Positions 36,701 to 44,707 of a DNA stretch of 64,000 nt are shown one piece after another. Position numbers and translations under genes: made by a program. Under the pieces are notes generated by a model. That model saw nothing but the letters and a program-made list of their open reading frames with translations, was not told where the DNA came from and made no database searches. Origin of the DNA: Thermoplasmata archaeon (GTDB lineage Archaea > Thermoplasmatota > Thermoplasmata > GCA-020350865); NCBI GenBank assembly GCA_020348445.1, contig CP070751.1, positions 4,537,709 to 4,601,708 on the forward strand. Direction: 5' to 3'. How positions within the stretch are numbered: the first letter of the stretch is position 1; every line of letters starts with the position of its first letter.

Positions 36701-38475
36701 GTCTTTGCCTTTCTTCTTCTTTCCTTTATCACTTCTGTTACATCCACTAAATCACTTATATCGGGAAGTTCCTCTTCCTTCATGCTCTCCTCTAGGTTTT
36801 CCACACCTTGGATGTACTTGTCTATGGCAATTGCCGCCCGCTCTCCAGCTGCTATTGCCTGAATTACAGATGAGGGCCCTGTTACAAAATCCCCCCCTGC
36901 AAATATTCCTTTTTGATTTGTCATAAGGGTTATGGGATTCACAGCCAATCTGTCCCACTTTGTCATTTCAAACTGAACTTCCTTGGGCAAGAATGTAATA
37001 TCGGGTGCCTGGCTTATTGCCGGAATCACCATGTCCACATCTATTTTGAACTCAGAACCTGAAATTGGTTGGGGCCTTCTTCTTCCACTCTCATCAGGCT
37101 CCCCAAGCTCCATTTTAATGCATTCTATCTTTGATACATTTTCATTATCATCGCTCAATATCCTTGTAGGGCTTGTCAAAAATCTGAACTTCACACCTTC
37201 CTCTTCTGCTTCCTCGACTTCTTTTTGATCAACTGGCATTTCATTTCTGGATCGTCTGTATAATACGTAAACCTCCTTTGCACCCAATCTAATTGAGCTT
37301 CTTGCACAATCCATTGCAGTATTGCCCCCACCAATTACCGCCACCCTTTCCTTAACCTCCAGAGGCTCCTTTAAATTCAGCTTTCTCATGAATGCGACAC
37401 CGTGATGAACTCCCTGTAAATCCTCCCCCGAGATTTCCAATTTAAATGGTTTATGCGCACCTGCTGCAATGAAAATTGCATCGTATTGCTTTTGAAGATC
37501 CTCTAGTTTTATGGTCTCTCCTATGGGTGTGTTCAGCTTAATCTCAACTCCAAGACTGATTATATCGTCGATCTCCCTTTGTATGACCTCTCTGGGCAAA
37601 CGATATGGCGGGATGCCAACCCACAGCATCCCACCAAGAACAGGAAGTGCCTCAAAAACAGTTGTGTGATAACCTTCAAGTGAGAGATTGAATGCTGCTG
37701 TAAGGCCAGCAGGACCGCTTCCAATGATGGCAATCCTCTGGGATTTCTTTTCTTTTGGAGTGGGCAGAATGGGAGCATCCTCGTATGTGACTTCCAAATC
37801 TGCAATGAAACGTTTTAATGCACTTATGGCCAACGGATCATCCACTTCCCCTCTTTTGCAGTTCTGCTCGCAGGGATGTGTGCATATCCTCCCGCATATA
37901 CCCGGGAAGGGATGCGCCTTTTTTACGAGCTCTAGGGCCTCTCTGAACTTACCTTCCCTGATTAATGCCACATATCCTTGCACATTTGTCTTGGTGGGAC
38001 AGGCCAGTTTACAAGGGGATTTTCCCCTTTTATGAACTGTATATTTCAAGGGTACAGCCTGAGGAAAAGGGATATAAACTGCCTTTCTCTTGCTCATACC
38101 TTCATCAAATTCATTATCTACCTGGACAGTGCAAGCCTTTGCACAATCACCACAGCCCACACATTTTGCTTCATCCACATATCTCGGATGCCTGGATACT
38201 GTGACAGAAAAATCTCCTGCCTTTCCTTTGATCTTCTTGACTTCCGATAACGTCAATAGCTTAATATTGGGATGCCTTGCAGCTCCAACGAGCTTTGGTG
38301 AAAGAATACACATTGCACAGTCGTTTGTGGGGAACGTCTTGTCCAATTGGGCCATCCTTCCCCCCAGAGAGGGTGTCCTTTCCACCAAATACACCTTTAC
38401 CCCTGACTCAGCAAGATCCAATGCAGCCTGAATTCCTGCTATGCCTCCACCTATTACTACCACACCTTTTTTCAT
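33778..38475 (-). CDS. hdrA: HdrA-GltD-HdrA fusion flavoprotein, 1565 aa
   Basis: Order seen: HdrA Rossmann motif (7-17), PTNDCAMC (49-56), [4Fe-4S] CVGCGDCAKAC (105-115); then an inserted GltD-like unit: Cys-rich N-part CKLACP to CGRICTHPCEQNC (155-206), FAD motif IIGSGPAGLTAA (250-261), NAD(P)H motif VIGGGNTAMDCA (380-391), closing GIFAGGDFVTGPSSV (523-537); then CLSCGICSECLECVKAC (621-637), the HdrA core (650-890; CYGSRDQLKGCKYCSRVCC), a second HdrA N-terminal domain (920-1040), second HdrA FAD motif VVGGGISGMTASL (1065-1077), CNLCGECEKVCP and CTECGECIKVC (1162-1220), and two C-terminal ferredoxin motifs. So one chain holds at least three flavins plus a nicotinamide site. It likely lets NAD(P)H feed or drain the Hdr complex. 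ATG follows GGGAGGGG; it overlaps hdrB by 4 nt. Confidence 0.93.
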   Translation of the reverse strand: MKKGVVVIGGGIAGIQAALDLAESGVKVYLVERTPSLGGRMAQLDKTFPTNDCAMCILSPKLVGAARHPNIKLLTLSEVKKIKGKAGDFSVTVSRHPRYVDEAKCVGCGDCAKACTVQVDNEFDEGMSKRKAVYIPFPQAVPLKYTVHKRGKSPCKLACPTKTNVQGYVALIREGKFREALELVKKAHPFPGICGRICTHPCEQNCKRGEVDDPLAISALKRFIADLEVTYEDAPILPTPKEKKSQRIAIIGSGPAGLTAAFNLSLEGYHTTVFEALPVLGGMLWVGIPPYRLPREVIQREIDDIISLGVEIKLNTPIGETIKLEDLQKQYDAIFIAAGAHKPFKLEISGEDLQGVHHGVAFMRKLNLKEPLEVKERVAVIGGGNTAMDCARSSIRLGAKEVYVLYRRSRNEMPVDQKEVEEAEEEGVKFRFLTSPTRILSDDNENVSKIECIKMELGEPDESGRRRPQPISGSEFKIDVDMVIPAISQAPDITFLPKEVQFEMTKWDRLAVNPITLMTNQKGIFAGGDFVTGPSSVIQAIAAGERAAIAIDKYIQGVENLEESMKEEELPDISDLVDVTEVIKERRRKAKTIELEKRLASFDEVEMGFTEQEARTEAERCLSCGICSECLECVKACEAEAIDHDMTEEEIEIPAGSIIVATGFDMIDPAHRTEYGYGVYDNVITSLEFERMLSASGPTGGKVTRPSDGKIPKSIAFIQCYGSRDQLKGCKYCSRVCCMYAMKEAMLAKEHEESLEDITIYYMDIRAYGKGFEDYFNRSKEEGGIKFYRGRPARLFENAETKDLIIRAENTETGVQEEKGADLVVLSSAVIPSKGTDELAKVLGISLDESGFIKEKQSNTSIVETDKEGVYVCGCAQGPKDIPDSVAQASAAASKAEMWLSDYRVEEETKEIPQIDVSGAPRVGVFVCHCGSNIAGVVDVEAVSEYTGNLPNVVYSTNNLYTCSDSTQKAIQDAIAEHNLNRVIVASCSPRTHEPIFRDTCEKAGLNPYLFTMANIRDQCSWIHMHEPENATEKAKDLVRMAVARACLLQPLQSSELEITKTALVVGGGISGMTASLDLNYLGFKVFLIEEKPFLGGGLADRELLAPEYTPVSEILYQHYRDIEESEIEVLNNANIDDIDGFIGNFKVDVTQRGMGVDPDKCNLCGECEKVCPVGVEVEYNEGQGKRIRKAIWRKENGWPKSYAVDFDYCTECGECIKVCEPKCIHLEDKDKITGHHLDIGTIILAIGSDLYEPNEGEFGYNQYPNVITNADLEQLLTERREKEPLELNGKELKKVAIIHCVGSREPEGFTGCSRYCCQVALKQANELRDLGVEVADYYRDIRAFSKGAEKLYQDTRLKGVIYFRYTPEQKPEVLHEDGKLKIRAIDTLFGQIVELSFDAIVLTVGMRPKEKETKRIQEMLRIPRGADGFILEKHPKLGPIETNTDGIYVAGCAQYPKDVADSISQASGTAAKAAIPMAIGKVRAEGIVSVVDKDKCTGCGTCELLCAFGAITKKEDGKAEVTPALCKGCGVCRASCPELAITLPHFTMDQLLAEIQAVSEEGVD

Positions 38476-39356
38476 TGCTCCCCTCCCATTATCTTCTTTA
38501 CAAGATTCTTGGTTCTTACTGCATTGAATTTCAGACCCAGTTCCTTAGCCTCATGGCCAAAGGCCAAACCCAAAAGCTGGGAAAAGAACAATGAAGGAAT
38601 ATTGTAATCCTTACCATATTTATTCCCGATGGTGGCCTGATACTCATCGTACATAAGATGGCAAAAGGGACAAATGGTGGCCATGGCATCTGCCTCCAGT
38701 GATTTTACAGAATCCAATACAATATGGGTCATTCCCATAGAGGCGTTCTCATCAATTGCTAATATGGCCCCTCCACAGCACAAAATCTTCTCAGGAAAAT
38801 CCAGTGAAGTGGCACCAGTTGCAGAAATTATGCTATCTAAGGATTTCGGCATCTCAGGGTCGTCGAACTTGTTGTAAATCGAGGAAGGCTTTAGATAATG
38901 GCAACCATAAATCGGGGCGACTTTTATACCGTCTAAACTCCGTTTGACTGTCTTTTCGATTTTGACGGTCCCTATATCCTCGTACAACAGTCTCGAAATA
39001 TGTTTGACATCGATTGTACCTTTGAATTCGAGGTCATTTGCCTTGAGAACCTCGTTCACCTTCTCAAAGGTTTCTTTGTTATTTTTCAGAATCATGTTTA
39101 CTTTTGTCAAATACGCTGTGCAAGAATTGCATAAAGTAATTATGTTTAAATTCCGCTCCTCAGCCAAACATAGATTGATTGCAGCCAAGGCCAGTGAGGT
39201 CTCTCTATGAATGGAAGCTGTTGGAAAGCCGCAGCAGGAAAATCCTTCGACATCTATTAGATTTATATCCAGGTCCTTTGCAACCTTTCGAACCGAGATA
39301 TCGTAGCCCAGACTTCTTGCAGGAACTGTGCATCCTAAAAAGAGCGCATAATCCAT
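38472..39356 (-). CDS. hdrB: HdrB-like subunit 1, two CCG domains
   Basis: The 294-residue protein has the HdrB pattern for noncubane [4Fe-4S] clusters: first set C9, CC41-42, C76xxC79 (LGCTVPARS, FSCCGF, LCNSC) and second set YGCHYLKPS (near 170), LCCGGA (near 211) and CPFC (near 245). All ligands are present. HdrB is the site of disulfide or thiol-substrate chemistry in Hdr. It overlaps hdrC by 1 nt upstream and the HdrA/GltD gene by 4 nt downstream. Confidence 0.94.
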   Translation of the reverse strand: MDYALFLGCTVPARSLGYDISVRKVAKDLDINLIDVEGFSCCGFPTASIHRETSLALAAINLCLAEERNLNIITLCNSCTAYLTKVNMILKNNKETFEKVNEVLKANDLEFKGTIDVKHISRLLYEDIGTVKIEKTVKRSLDGIKVAPIYGCHYLKPSSIYNKFDDPEMPKSLDSIISATGATSLDFPEKILCCGGAILAIDENASMGMTHIVLDSVKSLEADAMATICPFCHLMYDEYQATIGNKYGKDYNIPSLFFSQLLGLAFGHEAKELGLKFNAVRTKNLVKKIMGGEQ

Positions 39357-39907
39357 CAGCTATCCCCCTCGATTACATCTTTGATTTTTTCTTTCTCAAG
39401 GACCTTTTTAACCTTTTCGGGGGACTGATTTATTTTCGGTAATCCGTACTTCTCACGCATCCTGTTCTCGAATTCTGATATCTCCAGAAGAGCTCCGAAC
39501 TTCTCAAGAAGATCAAGCTGGGCCTTGATGCTGGGGTGTATGTATCCATATTTAACAGCGATATTCTTCAAGGCGAACATAAGTTCAGTGATTTTAACAT
39601 CCTGGGGACATCGCTCGTAGCATGAGTAACAAGTGGAGCACATCCAAATGAATTTGCTTTTTAGAACACTTTCCTTGTCCCCAATCAAAGCCATTCTTAT
39701 GATCCTCCTGCAGTTATAATCAGGATCGATTGCTTTTACGGGACAGCTTGCTGTACATGTTCCGCACTGCATACATCGCAGAAAATTCTCGCCCCCTGGC
39801 TCCTTTATAATCTCATATTTGAACTGGGGATCTAATTGATCCTCTGTAATCACTTGAAATTCACCTGATTTCTTTTTACCCTTCTCCTGCTCCCTCTCTT
39901 CACCCAT
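39356..39907 (-). CDS. hdrC: HdrC-like ferredoxin subunit 1
   Basis: The 183-residue protein has two [4Fe-4S] motifs, CMQCGTCTASCP and CSTCYSCYERCP (about 45-105), in the spacing of HdrC, followed by a helical C-terminus. HdrC wires HdrA to HdrB. The ATG at 39907 lies six bases after GAGGTGG; the GTG at 39913 would overlap that site. It overlaps the upstream hdrB by 8 nt. Confidence 0.93.
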   Translation of the reverse strand: MGEEREQEKGKKKSGEFQVITEDQLDPQFKYEIIKEPGGENFLRCMQCGTCTASCPVKAIDPDYNCRRIIRMALIGDKESVLKSKFIWMCSTCYSCYERCPQDVKITELMFALKNIAVKYGYIHPSIKAQLDLLEKFGALLEISEFENRMREKYGLPKINQSPEKVKKVLEKEKIKDVIEGDS

Positions 39908-40805
39908 GCGCACCCACCTCTTCCGATTTGGATTCAGGGGCTTCCTGGGGTTCTAAAAACAGCTTTGCTACCTTCTTCTTCATGCCCAATTGCTTTGCAT
40001 CAAATCCCAAAGCAAGGCCCAAAATCTGGGGTGTGAAGATCACTGGTACCTTGAAATCTATATCGATTCTCGGGTCCTTCTGATACTCGCCGTACATGAC
40101 ATTACAAAATGGACAGTGAACTGCAAGAACGTCGGCTTGTGCTTCATGAACGTGTATTAGTTTTTCCCTGACCATTGAAATTGATGTATCTTCATCAACA
40201 GCTAGTATTGCACCGCCGCAGCACTGCTTCATATTTTCATATTTTACAGGAACTACTCCGGTGAGAGCCATCAAGTCATCTGCCGTATGTGGCACTATAG
40301 GATCCTCGAAGAAATCAAAAACCTCGGGTGGTTTGAGATAATGGCAGCCATAATGGGGTGCCACCCTCACGGGATTTAACTTATTGGTAATGGCTTTTTT
40401 AATCTCATCTAGGCCGACTTCTTCATAAATGAATCTCAAAAAGTGTCTAACCTCCAAGGTACCCTTAAATTCCTTCCCTATGGAATTTTTCAGTATCTTG
40501 TTTATATGCTCCCTCTCTTTCTCATTTTCTTTTAACAACTTATTCACTTTCGAAAGGGTTGCTGTGCATGAATTGCACACGCTAACGATGTAATCTACCC
40601 CCATCTCCTCCGCAGCTACCAGATTCTGGGCTGCAAGGGCCAAGAAGGTTGAGTGATCCTGAGGGGCTGCTGGATATCCACAGCACACAAAATCTTTGGA
40701 GTCCATAAGTTCGATTCCAAACTTCTCGGCGATGCGCCTAACTGCAGCATCGTATTCGTAGGTTCTCAATGCGACGTTGCATCCCAAGAAATATGCGACC
40801 TTCAT
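39900..40805 (-). CDS. hdrB: HdrB-like subunit 2, two CCG domains
   Basis: The 301-residue protein is a paralogue of the HdrB encoded downstream. Cluster ligands: GCNVALRTY, FVCCGYPAAP and VCNSC in the first domain; YGCHYLKPP, QCCGGA and CPFC in the second, all intact. Two HdrB proteins with different surroundings of the same ligands suggest two distinct catalytic sites, as for sHdrB1 and sHdrB2. The C-terminal tail (PQEAPESKSEEVGAHG) is polar and extra. Confidence 0.93.
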   Translation of the reverse strand: MKVAYFLGCNVALRTYEYDAAVRRIAEKFGIELMDSKDFVCCGYPAAPQDHSTFLALAAQNLVAAEEMGVDYIVSVCNSCTATLSKVNKLLKENEKEREHINKILKNSIGKEFKGTLEVRHFLRFIYEEVGLDEIKKAITNKLNPVRVAPHYGCHYLKPPEVFDFFEDPIVPHTADDLMALTGVVPVKYENMKQCCGGAILAVDEDTSISMVREKLIHVHEAQADVLAVHCPFCNVMYGEYQKDPRIDIDFKVPVIFTPQILGLALGFDAKQLGMKKKVAKLFLEPQEAPESKSEEVGAHG

Positions 40806-41353
40806 CCCTCTTCCCCTTTTTTCTTGTTCTTTTCCTTTTTCTTCAAAATCCCAGTTTCATCGAGAATCTTTATGGTGGCCAGTGCATTTTCCTCTATTGG
40901 GGGGCAATTCAATTTCTCCCTTTTCTGGTTCTCAAACTCAGACAACTCAACCGTCCTTCCAGTCTTCTTTAGCATTTCGAGCCCGGCCTCATAGGAAGGG
41001 TGCACGTGACCCTCCCTTGATGCAATATTTTGAATAGCGCTCATAACACTGGTGATCTTGACGTTCTGTGGACATCTTACATAGCAGCTATAACATGTGG
41101 AGCAAAGCCATATTGCCTTTGAAGAGAGAACCTCATCCCTGAGTCCAAGTAGTGCCATCCAGATTATCTTTCTTGGATCGTACTCAGGGTTCTTTGCAGC
41201 AACAGGACATACAGCAACACATGTTCCGCACTGAAAACAAGATGTTATGTTCTCTCCGCCAGATTCTTTGGATATCTCAAACTTGAAATTAGGATCCAAT
41301 TCGACGGCTTCAATATGTGCCTTCTTCTCGTCGGTGGTCTGGGAACTCTCCAT
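40802..41353 (-). CDS. hdrC: HdrC-like ferredoxin subunit 2, first gene of the Hdr operon
   Basis: The 183-residue protein has two [4Fe-4S] motifs CFQCGTCVAVCP and CSTCYSCYVRCP (about 38-95) and a Lys/Glu-rich C-terminus. It is paralogous to the other HdrC. It opens an operon of eleven genes that run to 25553 with overlaps or gaps of at most 12 nt. Two A/T boxes lie upstream at about 41450-41456 and 41498-41506 on this strand. Confidence 0.93.
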   Translation of the reverse strand: MESSQTTDEKKAHIEAVELDPNFKFEISKESGGENITSCFQCGTCVAVCPVAAKNPEYDPRKIIWMALLGLRDEVLSSKAIWLCSTCYSCYVRCPQNVKITSVMSAIQNIASREGHVHPSYEAGLEMLKKTGRTVELSEFENQKREKLNCPPIEENALATIKILDETGILKKKEKNKKKGEEG

Positions 41354-41446
41354 GATAATCCATCCAGAAGCCCCGTTTAGCTACAATATCATCTGTATTT
41401 TATCGAGGCATCGCTCGGAAATGGGATTTTAGCTTTTAAGCATTTC

Positions 41447-41519
41447 GGCATATATATTGCGATATCGTTTGTTATGTTCACGATTGTAATGTATTGCATA
41501 TATATATTTCGTTGTTACC
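41447..41519 (-). promoter_or_regulatory. candidate promoter region of the hdr operon
   Basis: On the minus strand two similar blocks occur: GGTAACAACGAAATATATAT (41519 downward) and AACAAACGATATCGCAATAT followed by ATATGC (about 41474-41447). Each joins an AAC-A-A element to a long AT box. The first resembles the block before the second FAD oxidase gene (GGTAACAAC, then GATATATATTC). The nearer box is about 95 bp from the hdrC start. Confidence 0.4.
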
Positions 41520-41600
41520 CCGTGCGGTAAATAAGTCCCATCGGATGCCTAAATTGTCAGAAAAAATTAAATTTTAAAACATACAACCATTGCTGCTGTC

Positions 41601-42242
41601 TTAGGCCGAGGCCGCAAATTCATCCTTTGTATAAGTGGGTTCTTTGAGCTTTTTTGTCTCCATCGTCGATAACAATTCTTTTGTCTTGGTGATCCAAACG
41701 ATATCGGTTTCGTAAACGCCATCCAATATATCGATATGCTCTTGAACACCTTTTTTCGCAGAGGACAAACCATTTGCCAATACTGATGTGACTATATCAC
41801 TTCCATGATCTGAGAATATATAAGCAACGTAATGCACCACAAAGTTATTTGTTGGCTTAATCTTGCATATTGCATCATAAATATCTTTATAGTTTGCTGG
41901 CCTAGCATTAATTGTAACTGTAAATCTCTTTAAATCGAGACACATGCCCTGGGGAACTGGAAAAAATGTGGGTTTCATTAAATTGAATATATGAACGCTG
42001 TTTACACATTCAAGGGGAAAAAGATGCTTTTTTAAAAAAGCAAGGAAGTAATCAGCATCAGTTACATCAGCAATTAGGCTGTTTTCACCTAAAATGAAGC
42101 GCTTTGACAGATACAATAAGGTGATGTTCTTATCGTTCATCCAATCTCTATAATTAGAGCATATATATTGCCAAACTTCGTCATCCTTGGCCTCAACATA
42201 TCCTTGTGTTTTACCACATTTTATTCTCGCGATCAGCAGCAT
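41601..42242 (-). CDS. protein of unknown function, paralogue of the upstream gene; resembles tandem Lrp effector domains
   Basis: The 213-residue protein aligns by eye over its length with the next gene's product: VWQYICSNYRDW / IWDFISVNYQNW, LYLSKRF / LYLTKRG, FNLMKPTFFPVP / VNLMEPRFFSIP, LKRFTVTINARPANYKDIYD / IKRFTISLDVAPKESSFIFD. The alternation of strand, helix, strand and the ending VYETDIVWITKTKEL recall two copies of the Lrp/AsnC effector (RAM) fold without a DNA-binding domain; this is a fold guess. ATG 42242 follows GGGGAT. It may sense a small molecule for the neighbouring Hdr/lipoate genes (inference). Confidence 0.65.
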   Translation of the reverse strand: MLLIARIKCGKTQGYVEAKDDEVWQYICSNYRDWMNDKNITLLYLSKRFILGENSLIADVTDADYFLAFLKKHLFPLECVNSVHIFNLMKPTFFPVPQGMCLDLKRFTVTINARPANYKDIYDAICKIKPTNNFVVHYVAYIFSDHGSDIVTSVLANGLSSAKKGVQEHIDILDGVYETDIVWITKTKELLSTMETKKLKEPTYTKDEFAASA

Positions 42243-42273
42243 TCTATCAATCCCCAACAAACGATCTTTTTAT

Positions 42274-42966
42274 TTATTCGAAGCCCAGATTTGACCAGCT
42301 CTCATAGGTCTCAAGATCCTCAATTTCCCTTCCACCATCTTCAACAAAATATTTCCCAACATGATCCTTCCATATCTTTGGAGTAGCAAGATTTTTCGAT
42401 TTGATTATGGGTACTATCTCCGTTTTAATCACACCTTTTTTTCTATCGAGGTATTTACTTGTGAACTCCTCAACATATGCCCGGTCCCCTGATAGTAATG
42501 ATAAAAGTATGCTGCCGCCTTGATGGTATGTATATGCAATGTACGTTACCACAATATTAGATTGTGTTTTGATATTTGTGATATAATCAAAAATAAAAGA
42601 TGACTCTTTAGGTGCTACATCCAGACTAATGGTAAAGCGTTTTATATTTTGAGAGAGGTTTTTTGGAATCGAAAAGAACCTAGGCTCCATTAGATTGACC
42701 ATCGAAATATCATTGATAGATTCATTACTAGTGATATTGTTTATTATAAATTCTGTAAAATCATCTGCTGATTTTGACCAAACCACCAGGCTTATTTCTC
42801 TATAAATTCCCCTTTTTGTCAAATATAATGGGACTACATAGTCACTTTCCCAGTTCTGATAATTTACCGATATAAAATCCCATATCTGATCCGCAGGTTT
42901 AGAGACTTCATTAGCTTCTTTACCAAAACTTTCATATTCACCTCGAAACCTCGCTATCTGCATCAT
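42274..42966 (-). CDS. protein of unknown function, paralogue of the downstream gene; resembles tandem Lrp effector domains
   Basis: The 230-residue protein shares the two-part plan of its neighbour: first part about 25-105 (IWDFISVNYQNW, DDFTEFIINNITS, VNLMEPRFFSIP), second about 110-205 (KRFTISLDVAPKE, NIVVTYIAYTYHQGGS, KGVIKTEIVPIIKSKNL). The last segment matches the GV-x-x-T-x-T strand pattern of Lrp effector domains, but no helix-turn-helix is present. GAGGTGAT lies just before the ATG. It is first in a two-gene operon and its promoter carries three 22-bp-phased repeats. Confidence 0.65.
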   Translation of the reverse strand: MMQIARFRGEYESFGKEANEVSKPADQIWDFISVNYQNWESDYVVPLYLTKRGIYREISLVVWSKSADDFTEFIINNITSNESINDISMVNLMEPRFFSIPKNLSQNIKRFTISLDVAPKESSFIFDYITNIKTQSNIVVTYIAYTYHQGGSILLSLLSGDRAYVEEFTSKYLDRKKGVIKTEIVPIIKSKNLATPKIWKDHVGKYFVEDGGREIEDLETYESWSNLGFE

Positions 42967-43019
42967 AATATCACCTCTTTATGATATTTTCGCAGCCGCA
43001 ATATCATGTTAATAATGGT

Positions 43020-43075
43020 TTTGTCGGTATATAAGTGTATCTTTTTCGTCATAATTATTGATGTTTTTCGTCATA
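43020..43075 (-). promoter_or_regulatory. three direct repeats at 22-bp phase over the promoter of the paralogue pair
   Basis: TTTTTCGTCATA occurs exactly at 43042-43053 and 43064-43075; a weaker copy TTTGTCGGTATA (9 of 12 matching) is at 43020-43031, again 22 bp away. On the transcribed strand these read TATGACGAAAAA. The weakest copy covers the A/T box TATATAAG (43027-43034) that precedes the ATG at 42966 by about 65 bp, so a protein array here would control initiation. Confidence 0.6.
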
Positions 43076-43150
43076 TCGTTGAAAATATGGCGGTTTAAGA
43101 GATATATAATGACAAAGGCCATTATTTCAAAACATTGAAAATGATGGAGA

Positions 43151-44707
43151 TTACTGGCAGACTTTTTTTAGGACCCTCTCTATCAAATCTGTTCGAAGCT
43201 CTGTTTTACTATCAAACTCCCCCACCAATGCCTCATTCTCCTTTCCCAGTTCGTAGCAGGTCTGATTGTCCACATCCACGAGAACACCGGGAAGACCTAT
43301 CCTCTCAAAATCCTCCAGGTGTTTCACATAAAAAGCCTCGCAGCAACTTCCCACAAATGCCTTTACCCCGTCATCTTTTGACCGCTTAAGGGTGGAAAGG
43401 AGGTCCTCAAAATCAAGTATCGTGACAACATCGATCCCATTTTCCTCGGCAAACTCGTAACACTCACCAACATTACAGTCTCCGCATTTTATGCAATCCT
43501 TTTTCTGCCTGTATTCACATTCTGGGAGCTTTGAGCAGTAAGGAAGTAAGAGAATGGAACATTTGGGTATGTCCGAAAAGGAGCTGTTCACAGTGAATAT
43601 GCGGTTTACATCCTTAAAATCGATTCCTAATTCAGAATACTTCATCTTCTCCAAGGCTGATTCTATCACGCTCACAAAATCATCGGGTTCAACTCCAGGA
43701 ATTTGAGATTCTTTCTCAGAAAAGAAGTCATGTATTTGTTTTTGTAGTTCATCATGTGCGGCAGAAGTATCCTTGAGCCTGGCCTCCAGGTCCATAATCA
43801 TCCTCTTTGGATAGGCAAAGAAATCCCCAGTGAGCAATATGTAGTGTATTCGATTCGATTTTGCATCTGCCACCAGTGAAGCCCTTATCAGTCCCCCTGG
43901 AGTTTTGTGCACAGCACGTAATTCATGTCTGTGTTTCAAGGGCCTTCTTAATCCATATATCCATTCCATTGAATTGAAGTAAGGTAATCTCTCTTTGAAT
44001 ATATCTTGTTCCTTTTTTGTGAGCTCACCTCTTTCAAATTCAACAGAGAAAACCTCTTCAAAACCTTTTATGATAGCATCCTTGATTAGGTCTAGTTTTG
44101 GAACCTCCCCCAGTTCCCAAGCAAGGCATGTCACCCTTTCTTTTACTGACTCGATTTCCTTGTCTTTTAACTTCTCAATGGGTATGCGAAGTGCCCTAAG
44201 CATGGTGTCAACATCAAAATCGGTAAGCAATGTACCCTGGAAAAGGAAGGCATTCCCCTCCAGTGCACCCCCTGTTCCCGATATCTTTCTTCCCGCTACC
44301 TCTATATCATTTTTAGGTCTAAATGCGGCATTTACTCCAAGATTTTTCAAACCAAGTATGGCTCCTTTGCAGAGAGTTTCATAGAGGTCCTCCACCCGAC
44401 CTGGAATCTTTGGGTGATTCTTGGAGGCAATTATCTCCCAGCCCAATTGAGGTTCATCAAAATATAGGGCTCCCCCTCCTGTGATGCGCCTTTGGATATC
44501 GATTCCATTTCTTTTGCAAAAGTCCTCCCTTATCTCCTGCTCTACACTCTGATGATATCCCACCAATACTGCATTGGGAGAAAATTGAAGTAATCTGAGT
44601 GTGTTTGGGATGTCGTCTTTGCTTTTAACAGCCAATAATGATTGATCTAATGCCATGTTCTCGGCTGCATTGCGAATTCCAGAATCTACCAATCTCCATT
44701 TTTCTAT
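43151..44707 (-). CDS. lplA: lipoate-protein ligase fused to a C-terminal DUF116-like Cys domain; probable ATA start
   Basis: The ligase part (about residues 1-350) has the LplA signatures RRITGGGALYFDE and NDIEVAGRKISGTGGA with the catalytic Lys, and an accessory LplB-like region. Residues about 385-518 add a Cys-rich domain (LPYCSKLPECEYRQ, CIKCGDCNVGECYEFAEENG, VGSCCEAFYV, TCYELG) that resembles DUF116, a possible metal or Fe-S domain of unknown role. The first TTG (44692) would drop the usual EKWRLVDSG beginning; reading five codons upstream gives ATA-GAA-AAA-TGG-AGA with GGTGAT just before ATA 44707, and a stop four codons above. Likely substrates are the GcvH-like carriers nearby. Confidence 0.85.
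   Translation of the reverse strand: MEKWRLVDSGIRNAAENMALDQSLLAVKSKDDIPNTLRLLQFSPNAVLVGYHQSVEQEIREDFCKRNGIDIQRRITGGGALYFDEPQLGWEIIASKNHPKIPGRVEDLYETLCKGAILGLKNLGVNAAFRPKNDIEVAGRKISGTGGALEGNAFLFQGTLLTDFDVDTMLRALRIPIEKLKDKEIESVKERVTCLAWELGEVPKLDLIKDAIIKGFEEVFSVEFERGELTKKEQDIFKERLPYFNSMEWIYGLRRPLKHRHELRAVHKTPGGLIRASLVADAKSNRIHYILLTGDFFAYPKRMIMDLEARLKDTSAAHDELQKQIHDFFSEKESQIPGVEPDDFVSVIESALEKMKYSELGIDFKDVNRIFTVNSSFSDIPKCSILLLPYCSKLPECEYRQKKDCIKCGDCNVGECYEFAEENGIDVVTILDFEDLLSTLKRSKDDGVKAFVGSCCEAFYVKHLEDFERIGLPGVLVDVDNQTCYELGKENEALVGEFDSKTELRTDLIERVLKKVCQ

Noticed and set aside
25553..41353. Methanogenic CoM-CoB heterodisulfide reductase
   Set aside because: No hydrogenase large subunit, Mcr or Fwd genes are seen, and duplicated HdrBC with GcvH-like genes points elsewhere; the rest of the genome would be needed to decide.
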